From an uncultured Bacteroidales bacterium (lineage in GTDB: Bacteria > Bacteroidota > Bacteroidia > Bacteroidales > P3): a DNA stretch of 26,048 nucleotides. Shown here piece after piece: positions 1-7,286 of this stretch. The notes beneath the pieces are model-generated. The model had not been told where the DNA came from, did not search any database, and saw only the letters and a program-made list of their open reading frames with translations. A program made the translations under genes and the position numbers. How positions within the stretch are numbered: position 1 is the stretch's first letter; each line of letters begins with the position of its first letter. The stretch lies in the NCBI GenBank assembly GCA_937906975.1, contig CALCUN010000091.1, forward strand, positions 1 through 26,048. Direction: 5' to 3'.

Positions 1-2
1 CC

Positions 3-935
3 AACCAAGACGCCGCCCGCACCATTTTGGATGCCATCCGTATGGTAAAGCAGGCGGGCTACCGGACCCTGCTGGGTGTCAGCAATGTCAGCCACGGTCT
101 GCCGGGCCGTGAGGCCGTCAATTGCGCCTATCTCACCATGTGTTTGGCGGCGGGACTGAACCTGCCTATCGTCAATACCCGCTCTCAGCGGGTGCTGGAT
201 GCTGTTGCTGCGGCAAAGGTGCTGCTGGGTGAGGATGCAGGCTGCGCCGACTACATTGCCCGCCATCAGGGGGCGAAGGCAGACCTTCCTGCGGCAGAAG
301 CAGGGAAGGAGACGCTAGAGAATCTCATCATCTCCGGCAGAAAGGGCGAAGTACCCGCTGTGACAGAGGCCATGCTGGCAGAGAAAACCGCCATTGATGT
401 CATCAACGGTCATATTATCCCTGCTCTTGATGAGGTGGGCAAAGGCTTTGAAAACAAAACCGTTTATCTGCCTCAGCTTTTAATGAGTGCCGAAGCGGCT
501 AAACAGGCTTTTGAAAGCATAAAAAAGGCTGTTTGTTCGCAGGACACACAAGGCGAAACAAAGGGAACGATCATAATCGCTACAGTAAAGGGCGACATTC
601 ATGATATTGGAAAAAACATTGTGAAGCTTTTATTGGAAAACTATGGTTTTCATGTAGTGGATTTGGGCAAAGATGTTCCGCCTGAACAAATTGTTCAGAC
701 TACGAAAGACTTACAAGCACCCCTCGTGGGTTTAAGTGCTCTCATGACGACCACAGTGCCCGCCATGGAAGCGACCATTAAACTGTTAAAAGCAGAAGCT
801 CCCTTTTGTAAAACCATTGTGGGCGGTGCCGTTTTAACGCAGGAATATGCTAAAAAAATTCAATTATCATTCACATTCTCTTTTCTGCGATGGAAAGGAT
901 ACGATGGAGGATATGGTATTGTCGGCAATAGATAA
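3..935 (+). CDS. metH: Cobalamin-dependent methionine synthase, internal fragment (5' cut by window, 3' end replaced)
   Basis: The frame is open from the window edge, so the TTG at 27 is not a real start. Three parts are recognisable: the end of the pterin-binding (methyltetrahydrofolate) barrel up to about base 215, the helical cobalamin-binding cap (about 310-525), and a Rossmann B12 domain. The B12 domain has GDIHDIGKN, whose His (codon 600-602) would coordinate cobalt, then SALMTTT and VGGAVLTQEYA. The enzyme transfers methyl groups from methyltetrahydrofolate to homocysteine through B12 in the cytoplasm. After EYA (about base 852) the family sequence stops, roughly 25-30 residues early; the tail to 935 is an out-of-frame reading of the next gene. 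GC content is far above the rest of the window (about 63% in the first 60 bases). The gene is Firmicutes-like and probably does not belong to this chromosome. Confidence 0.85.
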   Translation, partial: NQDAARTILDAIRMVKQAGYRTLLGVSNVSHGLPGREAVNCAYLTMCLAAGLNLPIVNTRSQRVLDAVAAAKVLLGEDAGCADYIARHQGAKADLPAAEAGKETLENLIISGRKGEVPAVTEAMLAEKTAIDVINGHIIPALDEVGKGFENKTVYLPQLLMSAEAAKQAFESIKKAVCSQDTQGETKGTIIIATVKGDIHDIGKNIVKLLLENYGFHVVDLGKDVPPEQIVQTTKDLQAPLVGLSALMTTTVPAMEATIKLLKAEAPFCKTIVGGAVLTQEYAKKIQLSFTFSFLRWKGYDGGYGIVGNR

Positions 936-1692
936 AGGATTGCATTACTTTGGATTTTCATCTCATTCACCCCTTTGTTTTGAAAGCAAGGTTGCTTTGA
1001 AAAAAGAAAGAGTTGAAGAATATCTTAGCACAGCCAAATTCTTAAAACAAAAGTATCAAGACAAAATCAAACTATTCATTTCTATGGAAATGGACTATAT
1101 CAATTCCTTACAGGAGAATATAAGAGAGATGTCTAAGATTTATGACTTGGATTACTTCATTGGCTCGGTGCATTTTGTGAAAGGAAAAACCAATGACAAG
1201 ATTTGGTTTATTGACGGAAGCGATAGAGAGGTTTACGACAAAGGTTTAGAGGAGGTTTTCTCTGGAAACATAAGAGAAGGCGTTGAAACCTATTTTGAAC
1301 AAGTGATAAATATGATAAAAAATCAAAGACCTGATGTTGTAGGGCACTTTGACAAAATAAAAATGCACAATAAGGAAAGATATTTTTCGCAACACGACAA
1401 ATGGTTTGAGGATTTTATGATGGAGTGTCTTGTAGCTATAAAGGAAAGTGGCTCAATTTGTGAAATAAATACAAGAGGTCTTTACAAGAAACGCTATGAT
1501 GATTTCTATCCTGGAAGAGAGTGGATAAAAAAAGCAAGTGATATGAAAATCCCTTTAACGATTTCTACCGATTGTCATAAAAAAGATGAGGTGGATTTGC
1601 TTTTCGATGAAGCGATTGAGTATTTAAAAGAAATAGGAGAAAGATACGTTTGGTATTTTGACGGAGAATGGAAAACGCAAAGCATAATTTAA
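847..1692 (+). CDS. PHP-family histidinol phosphatase
   Basis: The 281-residue protein opens with YHSHSLFCDGK, the HxH metal-binding motif of the PHP phosphoesterase family, and continues with FSSHSP, EMDYI, GSVHFV, GHFDKIK and a C-terminal STDCHK. These are the metal-ligand positions of HisK-type histidinol phosphatases, which dephosphorylate L-histidinol phosphate in histidine synthesis. Length matches the family (about 260-280). The ATG at 847 gives a natural N-terminus, but it lies right at the compositional junction with the methionine synthase fragment, so the true upstream sequence and promoter are unknown. The 3' end overlaps mnmD by 25 bp, suggesting translational coupling. No other his gene is visible, so substrate is assigned from family only. 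Confidence 0.83.
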   Translation: MLKKFNYHSHSLFCDGKDTMEDMVLSAIDKGLHYFGFSSHSPLCFESKVALKKERVEEYLSTAKFLKQKYQDKIKLFISMEMDYINSLQENIREMSKIYDLDYFIGSVHFVKGKTNDKIWFIDGSDREVYDKGLEEVFSGNIREGVETYFEQVINMIKNQRPDVVGHFDKIKMHNKERYFSQHDKWFEDFMMECLVAIKESGSICEINTRGLYKKRYDDFYPGREWIKKASDMKIPLTISTDCHKKDEVDLLFDEAIEYLKEIGERYVWYFDGEWKTQSII

Positions 1693-2348
1693 TAGAAATT
1701 TTTCAAACAGAAGATGGTAGCAATTCGCTTTTAAGAAAAGATATTGAAGAAAGCTATCATTCTCACTTTGGTGCTCTAACCGAAACTAATACTATATATA
1801 TTGATTATGGCTATAATTATTTTTGTAGCTTAAATAACGCTACTCAAATCAATATTTTAGAAATAGGATTTGGCACAGGCTTGAACGCTATTGCGACTTT
1901 AAAAAATTCTAATCAAAGAAGTATTTTCTATCAAACAATAGAACTTTATCCAATCTCTGCTTCAATAGCAGAAAGGCTTAATTACGGAGAACAACTCTCG
2001 CTAAAAGAAGAGTTTGACTTGCTTCACAAATGCGATTGGGAAGAAATTGTGGAAATTACTCCTGAATTTAAAATTAAAAAGTGCAAGGCAGATGCTTGTA
2101 ATTTTGATTTTGGAAAAGATGTCTTTGATGTGGTGTATTTTGATGCCTTTTCTCCCGAAAAAGACTCGGAATTGTGGTCGGAAGATATGTTTTCAAAAGT
2201 CTATGATAGCCTTCATAAAGGAGGAGTCTTAACAACCTATTGTTGCAAGGGAGAAATAAAAAGACGAATGAAAAAAGCAGGCTTTTCTATCGCTAAATTG
2301 CCAGGGCCAAAAGGTAAAAGAGAGATTTTAAGAGCAGAGAAAAAATAA
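1668..2348 (+). CDS. mnmD: tRNA 5-methylaminomethyl-2-thiouridine methyltransferase, stand-alone MnmD
   Basis: This 226-residue protein has the DUF752/MnmD pattern: an N-terminal segment with DGSNSLL and ESYHSHFGALTE, the SAM-binding loop LEIGFGTGLNA, YFDAFSPEKDSELW with the conserved DAFSP, and a C-terminal TTYCCKG...GPKGKRE stretch. It completes the wobble-uridine modification mnm5s2U34 in tRNAs by methylating the aminomethyl group. In Gammaproteobacteria this domain is fused to an FAD oxidase (MnmC); here it stands alone, as in many Bacteroidota. The start at 1668 lies inside the preceding phosphatase gene (25-bp overlap) and is preferred because it supplies the full N-terminal motif. Only 44 bp follow before pssA, and these contain a promoter. 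Confidence 0.87.
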   Translation: MENAKHNLIEIFQTEDGSNSLLRKDIEESYHSHFGALTETNTIYIDYGYNYFCSLNNATQINILEIGFGTGLNAIATLKNSNQRSIFYQTIELYPISASIAERLNYGEQLSLKEEFDLLHKCDWEEIVEITPEFKIKKCKADACNFDFGKDVFDVVYFDAFSPEKDSELWSEDMFSKVYDSLHKGGVLTTYCCKGEIKRRMKKAGFSIAKLPGPKGKREILRAEKK

Positions 2349-2376
2349 AAATCATAAGTTTTCTAAAAGTTTTTCA

Positions 2377-2384
2377 TATCTTTG
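2377..2384 (+). promoter_or_regulatory. -7 promoter box of the pssA operon
   Basis: TATCTTTG matches the Bacteroidota -7 consensus TAnnTTTG and is followed by C. It ends 8 bases before the pssA ATG (2393), so the transcript would have a leader of only a few bases. No clear -33 TTTG is visible at the expected distance upstream. Confidence 0.6.
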
Positions 2385-2392
2385 CACCTATT

Positions 2393-3157
2393 ATGATAAA
2401 GAAACATATACCAAATTGCATAACATTAGCTAATCTTTTATGTGGAGCATTATCCATATACTTCCTATATGTATCTGAAAACATATTACTTCCTTCTATT
2501 TTCATATTATTAGGAGCTATATTCGACTTTTTCGATGGTCTTACTGCAAGACTGTTAAAGGTTACTTCGGCAATAGGTAAGGAATTAGATTCTTTGGCAG
2601 ATGTTGTAACGTTTGGACTTGCACCTTCATTGATAACAGTTGAGGTTTTAAAGGATAGTCTTATTGCTAATCATTATTCTTTATTGATAGCTAACGTTTT
2701 GTGTCTTATTCCTTTGTTTATGGCACTTATGTCGGCATATCGTTTAGCGAACTTTAATGTTGATGAAAGACAAAGCGTAAATTTCATTGGTCTTCCTACG
2801 CCTGCAAATGCTCTTTTGTGGTTAAGTTTACCTATTTTGAGCTATTTGTCTAATCAAAAGATACATTTATGGGGAATTTATCAAGAAGGACTTTATGCAA
2901 GTGTGGTAGATATTCTTTTAAACCCTTGGTTTATTATAATATTTAGCATAATAATGGGTGTTATGTTAATAGCTCCTGTTGATATGTTTTCGTTTAAATT
3001 TAAGAATTTTACATGGCAAGACAATAAAGTAAGATTTCTATTTTTAGTAATTAGCATATTACTAATTTTTGTCTTTAATTGTTTTGCTATACCGTTAATA
3101 GTGTTAATGTATATTATTATTTCTTTAATATCAAATTTTACAAAAAATGGAATTTAG
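2393..3157 (+). CDS. pssA: CDP-diacylglycerol--serine O-phosphatidyltransferase
   Basis: A 254-residue integral membrane protein with the CDP-alcohol phosphatidyltransferase signature DG-x2-AR-x8-G-x3-D-x3-D, read here as FDGLTARLLK followed by GKELDSLAD (residues about 47-70). It has about six to eight hydrophobic segments, including several near the C-terminus. It makes phosphatidylserine from CDP-diacylglycerol and L-serine, the precursor of phosphatidylethanolamine, at the inner membrane. The N-terminal IPNCITLANLLCG and the length fit the PssA subgroup better than phosphatidylglycerophosphate synthase. It has its own -7 box and a nearly absent 5' leader. It overlaps purS by 11 bp. Confidence 0.87.
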   Translation: MIKKHIPNCITLANLLCGALSIYFLYVSENILLPSIFILLGAIFDFFDGLTARLLKVTSAIGKELDSLADVVTFGLAPSLITVEVLKDSLIANHYSLLIANVLCLIPLFMALMSAYRLANFNVDERQSVNFIGLPTPANALLWLSLPILSYLSNQKIHLWGIYQEGLYASVVDILLNPWFIIIFSIIMGVMLIAPVDMFSFKFKNFTWQDNKVRFLFLVISILLIFVFNCFAIPLIVLMYIIISLISNFTKNGI

Positions 3158-3398
3158 AGCAGAAATAGATGTAATGCCTTTGAAAGCATTATTAGACCCA
3201 CAAGGAAAAGCAGTTGGTTCAAGCCTTAAAAATATGGGATTGGGAGTTATAACCAATGTAAGAATAGGAAAACACATTACTTTAAGCATTGAGGCTGCAA
3301 ATGAAGAGGAAGCAGCAACAAAAGTTGAAAAAGCTTGCAAGGATTTGTTGCACAATCCTATCATGGAGTACTATACTTTCAAAATAGAAAAGGCATAA
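3147..3398 (+). CDS. purS: Phosphoribosylformylglycinamidine synthase subunit PurS
   Basis: An 83-residue protein with the PurS fold pattern: an N-terminal strand (FRAEIDVMPL), then DPQGKAV with the conserved KAVGSSLKNMG helix, a second strand (VRIGKHITLSIEA) and the C-terminal CKDLLHNPIMEYYTFKIE. PurS is the small bridging subunit of the FGAM synthase complex PurLQS in purine synthesis. Its presence implies that this organism uses the three-subunit enzyme rather than, or beside, the long single-chain PurL. The start codon lies inside the end of pssA (11-bp overlap), implying coupled translation. purL and purQ are not in the window. Confidence 0.87.
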   Translation: MEFRAEIDVMPLKALLDPQGKAVGSSLKNMGLGVITNVRIGKHITLSIEAANEEEAATKVEKACKDLLHNPIMEYYTFKIEKA

Positions 3399-3407
3399 AT
3401 ATTTAAT

Positions 3408-4625
3408 ATGTACAACCCTCCTGAAATCAAAATAAGTAATTTTGATTATCCATTAGAAGAGGAGAATATTGCTAAATATCCTTTATCTGAAAGGGATAAA
3501 GCAAAGTTATTGTCTCTAACCTCTGACAAGAAAATAGAAGAAAAATACTTCTATGACTTGCCAGAGATGTTGGATAGCAATACTTTTTTGATTTTAAACG
3601 ATACAAAGGTTGTACACGCACGCTTGTTATTTCAAAAAGAGAGCGGCTCTGTAATAGAAATCTTCTGTTTGGAGCCTATGAATAAGGATATTCAATTGGC
3701 ATACGCACAGAAAGGTAGTTGTGAGTGGAAATGCTTAATTGGAAATAACAAAAAATGGAAACAAGAAACCATTTCTTCTTCTTTTGTTGATAAAGAAAAT
3801 CAGCTAACTCTTACTGCAAAACGTCTTTATCAAGAAAATGAAACTTGGATTGTGGAGTTTTCTTGGGATAGAGAGGATTTGAGTTTTGCAGAAGTGCTTC
3901 AATATATGGGACACGTGCCTTTGCCGCCTTATCTTAAACGTAAGGACGAAGAAAGCGACAAGGAGGATTATCAAACTGTATATGCACATCAAGAAGGCTC
4001 GGTTGCAGCGCCAACAGCGGGCTTACATTTTTCAGAAAACACCTTTAAACAACTCGCAGATAAAGGAGTGAAGACGTGTTTTGTTACCTTGCATGTGGGA
4101 GCAGGTACATTTAAGCCTGTAAGCACAGAGACAATAGATAGACACGTTATGCACACAGAACAAATTGTTTTGAAAAAAGAAAATATCGAAGAGTTGTTGG
4201 CAAATCTTGATAAGCGTGTGATGTGTGTTGGTACTACCTCGGTTAGAACCATAGAAAGTCTTTATTGGCATGGAGTGAAGGTTTTGAAAAATGGCAATAG
4301 ATATTCTGAAATAGATGTTAAACAGTGGGATCCCTATCAGGAAGAATGCAGAATAAGTGCAAGAGAATCTTTACAAGCTATATTGGAAGGCATGGAGCAA
4401 GAAAACAGAAATGTATTGATAGGACAAACTCAGTTAATGATAGCACCAGGATATGAATATAGGATTGTAGATGCTATGATTACGAATTTTCATCAGCCAA
4501 AAAGTACTTTGTTGCTTTTAGTCTCTGCAATGATTGGAGAGGATTGGAAAAGGGTTTATCAATTTGCCTTGGAAAATAATTATAGGTTTCTTTCCTTTGG
4601 AGATGCGTGTATGTTTACAAAATAA
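3408..4625 (+). CDS. queA: S-adenosylmethionine:tRNA ribosyltransferase-isomerase
   Basis: At 405 residues this is longer than classical QueA (about 345-360), as in a second QueA type found in Bacteroidales, but the signature blocks are intact: NDTKVVHARL, the GSVAAPTAGLHFSE block, TLHVGAGTFKPV, TSVRTIESL and ITNFHQPKSTLLLLVSA. It transfers the ribosyl moiety of SAM to 7-aminomethyl-7-deazaguanine in tRNA, forming epoxyqueuosine. It lies 9 bp after purS and 16 bp before pyrH in the same transcription unit. With mnmD it is the second wobble-base modification gene in the segment. Whether a shorter QueA paralogue also exists cannot be seen here. Confidence 0.87.
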   Translation: MYNPPEIKISNFDYPLEEENIAKYPLSERDKAKLLSLTSDKKIEEKYFYDLPEMLDSNTFLILNDTKVVHARLLFQKESGSVIEIFCLEPMNKDIQLAYAQKGSCEWKCLIGNNKKWKQETISSSFVDKENQLTLTAKRLYQENETWIVEFSWDREDLSFAEVLQYMGHVPLPPYLKRKDEESDKEDYQTVYAHQEGSVAAPTAGLHFSENTFKQLADKGVKTCFVTLHVGAGTFKPVSTETIDRHVMHTEQIVLKKENIEELLANLDKRVMCVGTTSVRTIESLYWHGVKVLKNGNRYSEIDVKQWDPYQEECRISARESLQAILEGMEQENRNVLIGQTQLMIAPGYEYRIVDAMITNFHQPKSTLLLLVSAMIGEDWKRVYQFALENNYRFLSFGDACMFTK

Positions 4626-4641
4626 ATAGAAGGGAAAAATA

Positions 4642-5349
4642 ATGAAATACAAAAGAATCTTACTTAAATTAAGCGGAGAATCTCTTATGGGCGAACAAGA
4701 ATATGGTATTAGCCCAGAAATGCTTTCTCAATACGCCTCTGAAATAAAACAAGCCAAAGAATTGGGTGCAGAAATTGCAGTTGTAATTGGCGGAGGTAAT
4801 ATTTTCAGAGGATTACAAGGTGCCGCAAAAGGTATGGATCGAGTTCAAGGAGATTATATGGGTATGTTAGCAACTGTTATCAATAGCATGGCTTTGCAAT
4901 CTGAGCTTGAACAACAAGGAGTTGCAACAGAATTACTTTCAGGCTTAGCAATAGAGCCTATTTGTAAAGAAACCTCTCGCAGAAGAATGATTTCATCTTT
5001 GAAAGAAGAAAAAGTAGTAATTATAGCTGGCGGAACAGGAAATCCTTACTTTACAACCGACACCGCATCTACGCTTAGAGCAATAGAAATGCAAGCAGAT
5101 GTGATTTTAAAAGGCACAAGAGTTGATGGAGTCTATACAGCCGATCCAGAAAAAGACCCTTCGGCTACAAAATATAGCACATTAACATACGATGAGGCTT
5201 TGAGTAAGAAACTTAAAATAATGGATTTGACTGCTTTTGCACTTTGTCAAGAAAATAAAATGCCTATTTATGTTTTTGATATGAACACAATAGGAAATTT
5301 GCAAAAGGTTGTAAAAGGAGAACACATAGGAACAATAGTAGAAAACTAA
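4642..5349 (+). CDS. pyrH: Uridylate kinase (UMP kinase)
   Basis: A 235-residue, typical-length member of the amino-acid-kinase fold UMP kinases. Visible motifs are KLSGESLMG near the N-terminus, VIGGGNIFRG (phosphate-binding glycine loop), DYMGMLATVINSMALQ, AGGTGNPYFTTDTAS and DGVYTADPEKDP. It phosphorylates UMP to UDP with ATP in the cytoplasm, an essential step in pyrimidine nucleotide supply. It follows queA by 16 bp and precedes the secreted dipeptidase by 12 bp. In many bacteria pyrH sits beside frr or tsf; neither is adjacent here. Confidence 0.93.
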   Translation: MKYKRILLKLSGESLMGEQEYGISPEMLSQYASEIKQAKELGAEIAVVIGGGNIFRGLQGAAKGMDRVQGDYMGMLATVINSMALQSELEQQGVATELLSGLAIEPICKETSRRRMISSLKEEKVVIIAGGTGNPYFTTDTASTLRAIEMQADVILKGTRVDGVYTADPEKDPSATKYSTLTYDEALSKKLKIMDLTAFALCQENKMPIYVFDMNTIGNLQKVVKGEHIGTIVEN

Positions 5350-5361
5350 ATAATAATTAAT

Positions 5362-7110
5362 ATGAAGAATAATAAAATTAAATTAACAGCCTTATTGATG
5401 GCAGTAGTTATGTGTTTTGCAAATTATTCTTTTGCTTGCACAAACTTTTTGATTACAAAAGGAGCCTCAAAAGACGGTTCAACAATGGTAACATACGCAG
5501 CAGATTCTCATACCTTGTATGGAGAACTTTATTACAATAGAGCTGCACAATATCCAGAAGGAACAATGATTCAAGTAATAGATTGGGACTCTGGAAAACC
5601 GCTAATCCAAATCCCACAAATAGCAAACACCTACACAACTGTAGGAAACATGAATCAATGGGGCTTAGCAATAGCAGAAACCACATACGGAGGAAGAGAA
5701 GAGTTAGTTGATACAACAGGAGGTATAGACTACGGAAGTTTAATCTACTTAACACTTCAAAGAGCAAAGAACGCAAGAGAAGCAATCAAACAAATCGCAG
5801 AATTTGTTGATACATACGGATACTATTCATCAGGAGAAAGTTTCTCAATCATAGATGAAAACGAAGTATGGATAATGGAATTGATAGGAAAAGGTGCTCC
5901 TGTTCTTAATGCTAAAGGAAAAGTTGATAAAAGATGGACAAAAGGAGCTGTTTGGGTAGCAATGCGAGTTCCAGATGGCTATATCTCAGGACATGCTAAT
6001 CACGCAAGAATCACAACCTTTGCACAAGAAACAAAAGGTAGCTACAAATCAATCTCATCTAAAAAAATAAAAGAAATATTCCGTCCAGAAGTTGAAGTAG
6101 TTTACTCACACGATGTAATAACTTTCGCAAGACTAAAAGGATATTACACAGGTGAAGACAAAGACTTTTCATTCAGCGACACATACGCACCACTTGATTT
6201 CTCAGGAGCAAGAGGATGTGAAGCCAGAGTTTACGCTGCATTCCTACGTTGCAACAAAGACATGATAAAATATGAAAAATACGCAATGGGACACGACCTA
6301 AAAAATCGTATGCCTTTGTGGATAAAACCAGAAAAGCAATTAGACGTTAAGGAAGTAATGGAATTAATGAGAGATCATTACGAAGGAACTCCAATGGACA
6401 TGACAAAAGATCTTGGAGCAGGTCCTTTTGCTTGCCCTTACCGTTGGAGACCAATGGGATTCTCAGTAAACGGACAAGAATACGTACATGAAAGAGCTAC
6501 ATCAACACAACAAACAGGATTCTCATTCGTAGCACAATCACGTTCATGGATGCCAGATAACGCAAAAGGAATTTTATGGTTTGGAGTTGATGATACATAC
6601 TCAACAGTTTACGTTCCAATGTACTGTGCAATAGAAAGAGTACCTAGATGCTTTGAAGTAGGAAACGGAAGCATGGTAGAATATTCTGAAACATCAGCAT
6701 TCTGGTTATTTAACTTAGTTACAAACATGGCTTATTCAAGATATTCTGACATGATAAAGGATATCCGCAAAGAACAAAACGGTTTGGAACAAATGTTCAT
6801 AAGAGAAGTTAAACACTTTGATGAAAAATTAAAGAATGCTAAAAGTGCAGAAGAAATTGCAAAACTTTCAACAAACTTCTCTTTAGAAAAAGCGGACCAA
6901 ATGATGAAAGCATGGAGAAAACTAAGCCAATTCCTATTAGTTAAATACATAGACGGAAACATAAAGAAAGAAACTAACGGAAGATTTGAAGAAAGCCCAT
7001 ATAGAAAAGGCCAATGCGTTTTCCCAGAACAACCAAAATATCCACAACAATGGTATGAAATGATAGTAAAAGACCATGGTGATGTGATAAAAGTTCCAGC
7101 TACAAAATAG
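5362..7110 (+). CDS. Secreted C69-family dipeptidase (PepD-like, Ntn hydrolase)
   Basis: The 582-residue protein starts with a signal peptide (residues 1-25, basic MKNNKIK then a hydrophobic core ending SFA) directly followed by Cys26 in CTNFLITKGAS. In C69 dipeptidases this exposed N-terminal cysteine is the nucleophile. Supporting blocks are DGSTMVTYAADSH, GLAIAETTYGG, GSLIYLTLQRAK and SGHANHARITTF. The expected role is hydrolysis of dipeptides in the periplasm or outside the cell. Because Cys26 follows the cleavage site it resembles a lipobox, but conservation of CTN in the family favours a catalytic cysteine. It is the last gene of the pssA-pyrH run and ends in front of a strong terminator. 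From about 5580 onwards the codons favour A and C third positions. Confidence 0.85.
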   Translation: MKNNKIKLTALLMAVVMCFANYSFACTNFLITKGASKDGSTMVTYAADSHTLYGELYYNRAAQYPEGTMIQVIDWDSGKPLIQIPQIANTYTTVGNMNQWGLAIAETTYGGREELVDTTGGIDYGSLIYLTLQRAKNAREAIKQIAEFVDTYGYYSSGESFSIIDENEVWIMELIGKGAPVLNAKGKVDKRWTKGAVWVAMRVPDGYISGHANHARITTFAQETKGSYKSISSKKIKEIFRPEVEVVYSHDVITFARLKGYYTGEDKDFSFSDTYAPLDFSGARGCEARVYAAFLRCNKDMIKYEKYAMGHDLKNRMPLWIKPEKQLDVKEVMELMRDHYEGTPMDMTKDLGAGPFACPYRWRPMGFSVNGQEYVHERATSTQQTGFSFVAQSRSWMPDNAKGILWFGVDDTYSTVYVPMYCAIERVPRCFEVGNGSMVEYSETSAFWLFNLVTNMAYSRYSDMIKDIRKEQNGLEQMFIREVKHFDEKLKNAKSAEEIAKLSTNFSLEKADQMMKAWRKLSQFLLVKYIDGNIKKETNGRFEESPYRKGQCVFPEQPKYPQQWYEMIVKDHGDVIKVPATK

Positions 7111-7131
7111 TTTTTAAAACTTAATAAAATC

Positions 7132-7168
7132 AAAATACCCATAACAAACAATATGTTATGGGTATTTT
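7132..7168 (+). terminator. Rho-independent terminator after the dipeptidase gene
   Basis: A perfect 15-bp inverted repeat (AAAATACCCATAACA, 7132-7146, pairing with 7154-7168) with a 7-base loop; the right arm runs into a T tract ending at 7170. It begins 21 bases after the stop codon. Confidence 0.85.
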
Positions 7169-7240
7169 TTATTGCCTTAAAGAAACACAAATTTCTTTCA
7201 AAGAATTAAAATTTTCTTTCTTTGTTTTAAAAAATTAATT

Positions 7241-7266
7241 CTTAGAAATAATTTAGTAAGTCTAAG
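7241..7266. repeat. 26-bp CTTAG palindrome upstream of the GH29-GH3 gene
   Basis: CTTAGA at 7241-7246 and TCTAAG at 7261-7266 are inverted copies, extended by one T/A pair outside. End-to-end length is 26 bp, as in the palindromes at 20945, 23260 and 25772. It ends 8 bases before the -7 box at 7275, so it covers the -33 region, where a regulator would act. Confidence 0.6.
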
Positions 7267-7274
7267 AAAAAATT

Positions 7275-7282
7275 TACATTTG
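7275..7282 (+). promoter_or_regulatory. -7 promoter box of the GH29-GH3 gene
   Basis: TACATTTG followed by C fits TAnnTTTG. The ATG begins at 7287, four bases after the box, so the transcript is expected to be leaderless or nearly so. Confidence 0.6.
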
Positions 7283-7286
7283 CATT

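Noticed and set aside
27..29. TTG at 27 as the start of the methionine synthase gene
   Set aside because: The frame is open to the window edge and the upstream codons (NQDAARTI) continue the conserved pterin-binding domain.
5434..5442. The dipeptidase as a lipoprotein (SFAC lipobox)
   Set aside because: The Cys is the conserved C69 nucleophile at the mature N-terminus; lipidation would block it.
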